From Ectorhizobium quercum (lineage in GTDB: Bacteria; Pseudomonadota; Alphaproteobacteria; Rhizobiales; Rhizobiaceae): a stretch of DNA of 64,000 nt. Positions 58,028 to 64,000 of the stretch are shown in pieces. Position 1 is the stretch's first letter. Each line of letters begins with the position of its first letter. The notes under the pieces were generated by a model, which saw only the letters and a list, made by a program, of their open reading frames with translations, was not told the DNA's origin and did not search any database. Where the stretch lies: positions 62,001 to 126,000 of the forward strand of contig NZ_JANFPI010000010.1 of the NCBI RefSeq assembly GCF_026552795.1. Reading direction: 5' to 3'. Made by a program: the position numbers and the translations under genes.

Positions 58028-60655
58028 CTAGAACTTGAAATTCAGTGATGCCGTCACGGTACGCCCCGGTGCCGGAAGGGTGGACTGGCCCAGTGCCGGG
58101 ACATAGGCGACATCGGTCACGTTGTTGACTGCAAAACGCAAAGTCGTCTTCGGGTTGAATTTGTAGGAACCGTAAATGTCGAACAGCGTGTAATCGCCGG
58201 TCTGCCATGACGAAACCAGGCCGGCGCTGGCAGAACCGCCGATGTTCTTGTCAGCCGCTCCCACATGGGTGACGCGCCCGCCAAGCGTCAGTTTTTCCTC
58301 GAAGAAGCGCACGCCGCCGTCGAGCGAGAATTTGGTGCGCGGCGGCACGAACAGGATATAGGAATCGGTCAGGTGGGACGTGCCATTATAGGTGTAGGTG
58401 GTGGCGTAGTCGGCATCGAGGTAACTGAACGAACCGCCGATATAGTAACGGCCGGCGTCGTAATTCGCCTCCAGTTCCACGCCCCGCATCGGCGTCGTGC
58501 CGTCGAGATTGACGTAAGCGCCAAAATTGGTCTGATAAGTCTCCTCGTCGAGGTCGACGGTGCCTATGGCAATGTAATTGTCGACCCTGCGATAGAAGGC
58601 GACGGCTTTCGCGCGAAAGCTGTCGCCGGCCTGAAACACGCTGTCATAGGAAAGATTGGCGCCGATCTCGAACGTATCGGCCTGTTCCGGCTCGATCCAC
58701 GGATTGGGCGCAAATCGGCCTGTTCCAGAGGAAGCGCCGCCAACATGCGTGCCGCCCATCACTGCTTCCATGACCGTCGGGGGCCGGTAGGTATGGGCAT
58801 ATTTCGCAAACAGCTGAAGACCGTCCGCCGGCTTGACGGTGACACCAAAAGTCGGAGACCATGCGCCGCCGGAAAGATCGACATCGGCGGCATAGGCCTC
58901 CTGCGGGATCGTGATGGTCGCGCAGCGCCACACGCAATCCGGATCGATCTTGATCTGCTTCAACTCGCTGAAGACCGTCGTCGATCCGTCGATCGTATAG
59001 TAGTCGTAACGGATGCCGCCGCTGACGCTCAGCCAGTCGTCATGATCGAGCGTGGCGTTGGCAAAGCCGCTGACCACGTCACGCGTACCGGAGCCGTTCG
59101 CTCCCTGATACCACCAGGCCTCGTCCGGATCGTCGGTAATGTCGTCGCCGTTCGCCTTCGTGTCGCCGTCGTCGCGGAACGCCTCAACACCGTAGTTCAG
59201 CGAAAGATTGCCGATCGGCAGATCGAACCGGCTGGTGTTCTCGATGCTGCCGCCGACGCCCGACATGGTGTAATCGACGAAGACCTCGCGCATGCTGCTG
59301 GTGCGCTGCGAGCGATGTTCCTCGTCCTTGACGCGGTTGTACCAGAGCCGCGTCTTCAGGTCGATCAACTCGCTGTCAGGATCCCAGCCGAAACTGGCCG
59401 TCACCGTGTCGTTCGTCACGTCGTTGACATCATTCTGTAGATTGCTGTCCGTACCTTGCGCGAATTCCGTATCGTAGTGCAGCCAGCTCAGGTCGAGCGT
59501 GGTGTCGTCGGTCGGCTGCATTTCCGTCTTGAGCAGGCCGGACCATGTTTCGGAACCCCAGGGCATCTGATCGTAAACATTACCGAGATTGGTCGTATTC
59601 GGATGGCGCGATCCGATGTCGTACTTTCCGACGTCCTTGTAGCTGATGCCACCGAGGATCGAGAAGCTGTCGGACAACCGGATGGCGGCCGAGGCGTTAC
59701 CGGCGAAATGATAGGCGTTTGTGCCGGTCGTCCCATCGATCTCCGCCCCCCAGTTCCTGCCCGCCTCGATCAGATCGTCCGCGACCAGCGTCCGGAAATT
59801 GACGGAACCGCCGAGCGAGGCCGCCCCGCCCACGCCCGAGGTTCCGCTCTTTTCGATATCGACCTGGCGGATAAAGGCGGGATCGACATAGGTCAGCCCG
59901 GTCGAGCCGTGGGCGCTGCGCTGGAAATTCTGCCGCGCGCCGTCGATCATCATGTTGATGCGGGTCTGGTCCTGGAGGCCGCGGATATTGACATTCAGCC
60001 CCTGGCTCTGGGCGTTGTCGTTCGACACGACGACGCCGGGAACGTCGGCAAACAGTTCCCGCGAGTTGCGTGTCGCAGAATTGCGGATCGCCTCGCGGGA
60101 AACCACGCTCACGCTCGAGGGCGTCTGGTAAACCCAATCCGGCGTCCCCTGGAATCCCGATCCCGACGCAGCATTGCGATTTGTCTTGCCGGAGACGATG
60201 ATCGTCTCGAGCATCGTCGACCCGTCGACAGCCGGTGCGCCGCCGGCGGTCTGGCGGGCTCCGATCAAAACCGTGTTTCCGTTTCCGGACAGACGATATT
60301 CGACACCCGTGCCGTCAAGCAGTCTCGAAAGCGCCTCGCTTGGCGTAAAGTTGCCGACGACGGCTTTCGTCCGGACATTGCCTGATGCCGTCGATGAAAG
60401 CGTGACCTGAAACCCCGACTGGCGGCCGAACGCGCTCACGGCGCTGGTCAGCGATTGCGCCGGAATATTGAACGGTCTCGTTGCCCCCGACCCGGCGCTA
60501 CCCGCCTGCGAGGCTGTTCCATTCGCAGCACTTTGCGCAGTCGCCGGCGCTGCCGCGAAGGAAACGGCAAGTGCGGTGGTCGCCAGCAACATTGCCCGAC
60601 AGGCGTGCCGGCTGATATCGTTCCCCTTGATTTTCGTTCCTGCCCTGCTGCGCAT
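58028..60655 (-). CDS. hasR: HasR-like TonB-dependent heme/hemophore receptor with signalling domain
   Basis: An 875-residue outer-membrane receptor. A signal peptide lies near residues 20-41. An N-terminal STN domain (about 62-132; FNIPAQSLTSAVSAFGRQSGFQVTLSS) can signal to the FecR/ECF pair. The TonB box is near LETIIVSG (149-156), followed by a plug (RGLQDQTRINMMIDGARQNFQRSAHG) and a 22-strand barrel ending in TASLNFKF. YRPPTVMEA and NPWIEPEQADTFEIG match heme-receptor motifs. The start at 60655 is preferred over 60691 because GGAGAG precedes it. An ECF-type promoter lies about 60 bp upstream. Confidence 0.9.
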   Translation of the reverse strand: MRSRAGTKIKGNDISRHACRAMLLATTALAVSFAAAPATAQSAANGTASQAGSAGSGATRPFNIPAQSLTSAVSAFGRQSGFQVTLSSTASGNVRTKAVVGNFTPSEALSRLLDGTGVEYRLSGNGNTVLIGARQTAGGAPAVDGSTMLETIIVSGKTNRNAASGSGFQGTPDWVYQTPSSVSVVSREAIRNSATRNSRELFADVPGVVVSNDNAQSQGLNVNIRGLQDQTRINMMIDGARQNFQRSAHGSTGLTYVDPAFIRQVDIEKSGTSGVGGAASLGGSVNFRTLVADDLIEAGRNWGAEIDGTTGTNAYHFAGNASAAIRLSDSFSILGGISYKDVGKYDIGSRHPNTTNLGNVYDQMPWGSETWSGLLKTEMQPTDDTTLDLSWLHYDTEFAQGTDSNLQNDVNDVTNDTVTASFGWDPDSELIDLKTRLWYNRVKDEEHRSQRTSSMREVFVDYTMSGVGGSIENTSRFDLPIGNLSLNYGVEAFRDDGDTKANGDDITDDPDEAWWYQGANGSGTRDVVSGFANATLDHDDWLSVSGGIRYDYYTIDGSTTVFSELKQIKIDPDCVWRCATITIPQEAYAADVDLSGGAWSPTFGVTVKPADGLQLFAKYAHTYRPPTVMEAVMGGTHVGGASSGTGRFAPNPWIEPEQADTFEIGANLSYDSVFQAGDSFRAKAVAFYRRVDNYIAIGTVDLDEETYQTNFGAYVNLDGTTPMRGVELEANYDAGRYYIGGSFSYLDADYATTYTYNGTSHLTDSYILFVPPRTKFSLDGGVRFFEEKLTLGGRVTHVGAADKNIGGSASAGLVSSWQTGDYTLFDIYGSYKFNPKTTLRFAVNNVTDVAYVPALGQSTLPAPGRTVTASLNFKF

Positions 60656-60715
60656 GCTGCTTTCGTCTCTCCGGATTGCTGCGCCGATCATTTCTTGATC
60701 GGCGTCCTCAACAAA

Positions 60716-60743
60716 AAGACGATTGCCTCGCGAATTTTTTTCA
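60716..60743 (-). promoter_or_regulatory. ECF-type promoter of hasR
   Basis: Read on the minus strand: TGAAAAAAA, a spacer, then AATCGTCTTT. The TG and the CGTC are exactly 21 positions apart, as in the promoter ahead of fecR (61874-61902). A- tract -35 and CGTC -10 elements are typical of ECF sigma factors. Confidence 0.68.
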
Positions 60744-60808
60744 GGGTTCCGGGAACATTTTAATAAACCACGGAAATCGAAGCGAAATTTCTGACGTGTG
60801 GGGCAACG

Positions 60809-61816
60809 TCAAAAGCGGGTGATGATACGTGCATAGCCGGAAACCGCCCGCACCTTGCCGCTATACGGTTCCACCAATGCCTCGAGCGCCTGATCGGGAT
60901 CGTGGAGATTGTAGAAACCCGTCACCCTTTGCCGGGCAAGCGAAGGATCCGCCACGGTGATCCAGGCCGGATGATAGCGCTGGATCTGTTGCACGACCGA
61001 ACCGATCGTCGCGTTGACGACATAAAGCCGCCCATCCCGCCAGCCGCCGATATCCTCGACGGAGATGCTTTCTTTCCGCATCGTGCCGGCACGGGCATCC
61101 ACAGTCAGCAACTCGCCGGGCACCAGCGTGGACGACGATGTCGAAGAGGCACCTTCAAGCGATGCCTTCACCGACCCGCGGGCAAGCGCGACGCTCGTGA
61201 CGCCATTGGAAATTTCCACGTCGAAAGCCGTGCCGAGAACCTCCACCTTCACCTTGTTGGCTTCGACGACAAAGGGGCGTTTTGCATCGGGAACGACGTC
61301 GAAGAAGGCTTCCCCCTCCAGAAGAACGATCTCACGGCGTCCCGACGAAAAATCGGTTGCGATCGCGCTCGACGCGGCGAGCAAGACGGTACTGCCGTCC
61401 TGAAGGGTTATGCTGCGGCTTTCCGCCGTCGCCGTGCGATGATCGGCACGGAACTGGATGAGCAGTGCCGGCGCCGCCATGACGACAAGACAGAGGGAAA
61501 TGGCGGCTGCTGCTATTCCCAGATATGGCCATAAGGGCCGACGACGCGCCCATCGTCCCGGTGAGGATCTTCCGGACAGGCGCGGCGCGCCTTCCCAGAA
61601 GCTTCGATAGGCCGGCTCCGTCCCGCCGAAAGCTTGCCATGCCCTGCATGTCCGCTCCCACGCCAGGCGGTTTGCCTCCGCCGCGGCAAGCCATACATCG
61701 AACCTCCTGCGCAATTTTCGATCTTGCGGCCTTTCCTGAAGCTGGATCAGCCACTCGGCGGCCTCCTCCACCGCTTCGGGCGGCAGCTCTGTTTTCTTGT
61801 CCGGATCGATATTCAT
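60809..61816 (-). CDS. hasS: FecR-family anti-sigma/sigma-regulator (HasS-like)
   Basis: A 335-residue membrane regulator. The N-terminal cytoplasmic part has EEAAEWLIQLQERPQDRKLRRRFDVWLAAAEANRLAWERT, the DUF4880 helix pair that binds the sigma factor. One membrane segment (YLGIAAAAISLCLVVMAAPALL) is near residues 98-120. The periplasmic FecR domain has GEAFFDVVPDAKRPFVVEANKVKVEVLGTAFDVE. It would hold the ECF sigma factor until HasR's STN domain signals hemophore-bound heme. It lies between the sigma and receptor genes, with its own ECF-type promoter. Confidence 0.9.
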   Translation of the reverse strand: MNIDPDKKTELPPEAVEEAAEWLIQLQERPQDRKLRRRFDVWLAAAEANRLAWERTCRAWQAFGGTEPAYRSFWEGAPRLSGRSSPGRWARRRPLWPYLGIAAAAISLCLVVMAAPALLIQFRADHRTATAESRSITLQDGSTVLLAASSAIATDFSSGRREIVLLEGEAFFDVVPDAKRPFVVEANKVKVEVLGTAFDVEISNGVTSVALARGSVKASLEGASSTSSSTLVPGELLTVDARAGTMRKESISVEDIGGWRDGRLYVVNATIGSVVQQIQRYHPAWITVADPSLARQRVTGFYNLHDPDQALEALVEPYSGKVRAVSGYARIITRF

Positions 61817-61873
61817 GAAGTCAGGCCTGTTCCCATGCGAGGCAGTTCACTACCCGTCATCCGTTCTTGTTAT

Positions 61874-61902
61874 AAAGACGATTAACTCGACTTTTTTTTT
61901 CA
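61874..61902 (-). promoter_or_regulatory. ECF-type promoter of fecR/hasS
   Basis: Read on the minus strand: TGAAAAAAAAA, spacer containing TCGAG, then AATCGTCTTT. The architecture is the same as at 60716-60743 and lies 58 bp before the FecR start. It suggests the ECF sigma factor transcribes its own anti-sigma and the receptor operon. Confidence 0.68.
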
Positions 61903-61926
61903 CGGAACCGCGCAACTTCCGCATCT

Positions 61927-62427
61927 TCACTTCATTTTTTCCGCGAAGGCCGCAAAACCGGCCTTGACCAGCCGATGGGCGCTGGCGACGGATATGCCGA
62001 GATGGGCGGCTATCTCGGCCATCTTGTAGCCGCCGAACCGGTGCATTTCCATCGCGATACGGGTCTGGGAGGGAAGCTGCGACAGAAGGTCCTGCACCTG
62101 CCTGACCTGATCGCAGAACAGGGCATGCTCCTCCGGCGTTGCGTGTTCCTGGGGAAGCCCCCAGAAAGGCGTGTCGTCCGGCATCTGCCTCAGATCGTAG
62201 CGGCGATGCTTGCGGTTATCGAGGGCAAGGTTGCGAACGATCCGAAACAGGTAGGATTTGAGGCTTGAGGGATTATTGGCGTTCTCCGGGACGAATTTGA
62301 CGAACGCCTCCTGAACCACGTCCTCGGCGTCCTCCCGCGATCCGAGGATCAGCGTCGCATAGTTGATGAGGTCGAGACGATGCGCGACATAGGCGTCATA
62401 ACGCTTGTCATCTTCCCGTATGCCCAT
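61927..62427 (-). CDS. hasI: ECF RNA polymerase sigma factor (HasI/FecI-like)
   Basis: A 166-residue ECF sigma factor. Region 2 reads RLDLINYATLILGSREDAEDVVQEAFVKF with LKSYLFRIVRNLALDNRKHRR. Region 4 reads LSQLPSQTRIAMEMHRFGGYKMAEIAAHLGISVASAHRLVKAG. It is the first gene of the has cluster and pairs with the FecR protein 110 bp downstream. No copy of the AATCGTC promoter precedes its own gene, so it is probably controlled separately (iron status is the usual signal), but I see no clear Fur, Irr or RirA site. Confidence 0.9.
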   Translation of the reverse strand: MGIREDDKRYDAYVAHRLDLINYATLILGSREDAEDVVQEAFVKFVPENANNPSSLKSYLFRIVRNLALDNRKHRRYDLRQMPDDTPFWGLPQEHATPEEHALFCDQVRQVQDLLSQLPSQTRIAMEMHRFGGYKMAEIAAHLGISVASAHRLVKAGFAAFAEKMK

Positions 62428-62640
62428 TTTTCAACCGAACGCAAAATTCACTGACAGTCCAGACGACCTGGGGTCGATGACACCCTGTCGGTCATGGCAA
62501 CGATGCAATCCCGATCCGGCTTCTTACCATCGAAACCACCCGTGAGCCAGCCAATACATGATTTTTTTAATCAAGTTATTGGCCCATGCAGCTCGGCGCG
62601 CTTGGGCGGAGAGCAAGGGAAACGCGCTGTCGAGAGCCGG

Positions 62641-62674
62641 CACCATCCTGCCGGCCTCGACCGGCAGGATGGTG
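62641..62674. repeat. Perfect 14-bp stem with 6-nt loop
   Basis: CACCATCCTGCCGG (62641-62654) and CCGGCAGGATGGTG (62661-62674) are perfect inverted repeats around CCTCGA. It lies 40 nt past the end of the minus-strand gene at 62714. There is no U-tract on either strand. It is either a strong terminator-like structure or a repeat element. Confidence 0.6.
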
Positions 62675-62713
62675 AAGATGATGCTGGACAGAAAGGCCGC
62701 GCCTCTCCCGCTT

Positions 62714-63586
62714 TCAGCCGCAAAGCGCGCGGGCCAGAGGCGAGCCGTCCGGCCGCTCGATGGAGCAGCGGCGCAGATGATCCGCGTCGTCCTCAGCAAG
62801 AACGCCGATACGCACCGCTTCGCCGGGTTCGATATTGCCGAGAAACAGAAGCGAGAGTGGAGCGTCCAGCCGTTCGCGCGTCGCAGTCCCTTCCCAGTGG
62901 CAGAAGGCGCGGCCGACGAGAGCGGCGAATTCGGCGAAATAGAACAGCCCTGCGCCATTGAACTCCTCGAACGGGCAGGGCTGGAAAACCATGTCCCTCT
63001 CATGGTCCTTGCCCTGATCATCCCACAGCCGCAGCGCGGCAATGTCCTCCGTCAGCAGGCTTTCGCGCGCCGCGCCCTCCGCCCGGAAATGGCGGACGAC
63101 GGAGCGCCGGATGGAACGGTTGTCCGCGCCGGTCCGGACCACGAAGACCGATTGCAGCACGACCGTGCCGATCTCGCGACCGTCGATGGCCAGCCTGTGG
63201 ACGCTTTCCATCCGCGCCCCCGATACGGGATAAAGGTCCGAATGGATGGACAGGACGGCGTTGGCGCCCGCGCCCGAAAGGCGCGCATCCACCCGAAGCG
63301 CCGAGATGGCGGCATAGGCTTCCAGTCCGTCCGGCGTGCGGAAGTCGGCGGTTTCCAGACCGAGGCGGCGCGCCAGCAAAAGCCAGTGCCGGTGCCCGAG
63401 CTCCTCCAGCAGCCATGTGCGCGACAGGCCGAAGGGGGTCAGATGCGGCATGCCGAGCATCATGCCGGGACACAACGCGGCCTCGACGAGCGCCCTGCGA
63501 TAAGCGTCAGCGGGCCTGTGATCGCGCGGCATCATATCCAAGACGGGTTTCCTTCTGCGGGCGGTCAAGGCTTCGCTCCCCGGCAT
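62714..63586 (-). CDS. LnmK-like / Pnap_2097-family protein
   Basis: A 290-residue protein resembling the Pnap_2097 family, related to the hotdog-fold LnmK acyltransferase/decarboxylase group. Visible matches are LCPGMMLGMPHLTPFGLSRTWLLEELGHRHW near residues 40-70, DLYPVSGARMESVHRLAI and FYFAEFAALVGRAFCHWEG. The first ATG at 63586 shares one base with the stop of the upstream oxidoreductase gene, so the two form an operon that continues beyond the window. The biochemical role is not established. Confidence 0.65.
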   Translation of the reverse strand: MPGSEALTARRRKPVLDMMPRDHRPADAYRRALVEAALCPGMMLGMPHLTPFGLSRTWLLEELGHRHWLLLARRLGLETADFRTPDGLEAYAAISALRVDARLSGAGANAVLSIHSDLYPVSGARMESVHRLAIDGREIGTVVLQSVFVVRTGADNRSIRRSVVRHFRAEGAARESLLTEDIAALRLWDDQGKDHERDMVFQPCPFEEFNGAGLFYFAEFAALVGRAFCHWEGTATRERLDAPLSLLFLGNIEPGEAVRIGVLAEDDADHLRRCSIERPDGSPLARALCG

Positions 63587-64000
63587 CAGACGGCCGAAAC
63601 GCGTCTGGCTGCGGGCAGGTCGCAGGCAACGAAATCCGCCAGATGATCCACGATATATTCCGCATCCTTCGCGATGCCGAGGAAACGGCCGGACCCCCAG
63701 GTCCACAGCCAGGGCAGGCCGAGCACGTAGAGGCCGGGCACGCCCGTCACGCCGCGTCTTTGCACCGGATAGCCCGTGCCGTCGAAGATCGGCAAGGCCA
63801 CGAAGGACCAGTCGGGCGTGAAGCCCGTCGCCCAGACGACGCTGGTGATGCCGGCAGCCCGAAGATCGATTTCCGTCACCTCCCGCTCCGGCGTCCACAC
63901 CGGCCGATAGACGCTCGGGGGCGGCGCTTCGATCCCCTTCCCGGCGATGTACCGGTCGATCAGCGCGTTGATGCCGTTATAGACCCGGTCGGCCTCGTCG
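63586..64000 (-). CDS. Flavin-dependent oxidoreductase, MSMEG_0569-like, C-terminal part (5' end outside window)
   Basis: The last 137 residues of a FAD/NAD(P)H-dependent oxidoreductase whose start lies beyond 64000. The final segment includes DRVYNGINALIDRYI near the window edge, then SVVWATGFTPDWSFV, the F-A-T-G-Y-like motif of flavin monooxygenases, and GVPGLYVLGLPWLWTWGSGRFLGIAKDAEYIVDHL, the NAD(P)/FAD-interface end motif. It resembles MSMEG_0569 proteins from nitrilase-associated clusters. The neighbouring Pnap_2097-like gene is translationally linked. The cluster type cannot be confirmed from this part. Confidence 0.75.
   Translation of the reverse strand, partial: DEADRVYNGINALIDRYIAGKGIEAPPPSVYRPVWTPEREVTEIDLRAAGITSVVWATGFTPDWSFVALPIFDGTGYPVQRRGVTGVPGLYVLGLPWLWTWGSGRFLGIAKDAEYIVDHLADFVACDLPAARRVSAV

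Noticed and set aside
62428..62520. Fur, Irr or RirA site ahead of the ECF sigma gene
   Set aside because: No good match to an iron box, TGA-N9-TCA or ICE motif could be seen, although iron control is expected.
1..64000. tRNA, rRNA, CRISPR arrays, insertion sequences and phage genes
   Set aside because: No cloverleaf-like sequences, spaced direct repeats, transposase or integrase reading frames were noticed in any intergenic region.

Overview
The window looks like a high-G+C alphaproteobacterial chromosome or megaplasmid, most likely Rhizobiaceae (Rhizobium/Agrobacterium/Shinella type). The clues are an imuA-imuB-dnaE2 mutasome cassette under a GTTC-N7-GTTC LexA box, gene families first seen in Agrobacterium vitis and Klebsiella sulfur/peptide loci, an IalB-like protein, and dense operons with ATGA start/stop overlaps. 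I saw no rRNA, tRNA, CRISPR array, transposase or phage gene.

Region 1 (1-25.2 kb) is an organosulfur island. It encodes homologues of every step of a 4S-type oxidative desulfurization route: two DszC-like acyl-CoA-dehydrogenase-fold monooxygenases (508-1746, 12610-13869), a DszA-like flavin monooxygenase (13866-15173), a second SfnG/RutA-like flavin monooxygenase (5151-6320), and a DszB-like sulfinate desulfinase that keeps the Cys/His/Arg active site (7214-8269). A nitroreductase-family oxidoreductase (8508-9353) could supply reduced flavin. Two paralogous peptide-type binding proteins, a multi-rhodanese gene broken by one stop codon, an exported thiosulfate sulfurtransferase and a YeeE/YedE sulfur permease are interleaved. 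A complete peptide/nickel-type ABC transporter follows (20.0-25.2 kb), in one operon with a third flavin monooxygenase and two carboxymuconolactone-decarboxylase-fold proteins. The likely joint role is uptake of sulfur compounds, oxidative C-S cleavage and sulfite or sulfane-sulfur capture; the substrates are unknown.

Region 2 (25.7-32.1 kb) is a formate dehydrogenase-N/O operon (alpha with Cys at the selenocysteine position, beta, gamma, FdhE) with convergent fdhD. Region 3 (32.1-43.5 kb) holds a methyltransferase, a DUF3500 protein with a small EF-hand partner, an ArsR/ACR3-like pair, the SOS mutasome and a divergent HxlR/quinone-oxidoreductase pair.

Region 4 (43.7-53.4 kb) is a catabolic locus: RidA, D-2-hydroxyacid dehydrogenase, an enolase-superfamily enzyme, a GntR/FCD regulator, a polar amino-acid-type ABC transporter with permease and ATPase fused, an alpha-hydroxyacid-oxidase-like protein lacking the catalytic His, a signal-less binding-protein-like protein and a cyclic amidohydrolase. 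Three promoters carry the same 18-bp operator, T(T/C)GTAT-N6-ATACAA, which ties the locus into one regulon.

Region 5 (53.5-62.4 kb) is a Has heme-acquisition system: ECF sigma, FecR anti-sigma, HasR receptor, a HasA-like hemophore with an extra RTX/serralysin-like C-terminus, the type I secretion ATPase and adaptor, and a terminal IalB-like gene. Near-identical ECF-type promoters precede fecR and hasR. The last 1.3 kb contains a Pnap_2097/LnmK-like gene and the 3' end of an MSMEG_0569-like flavin oxidoreductase.
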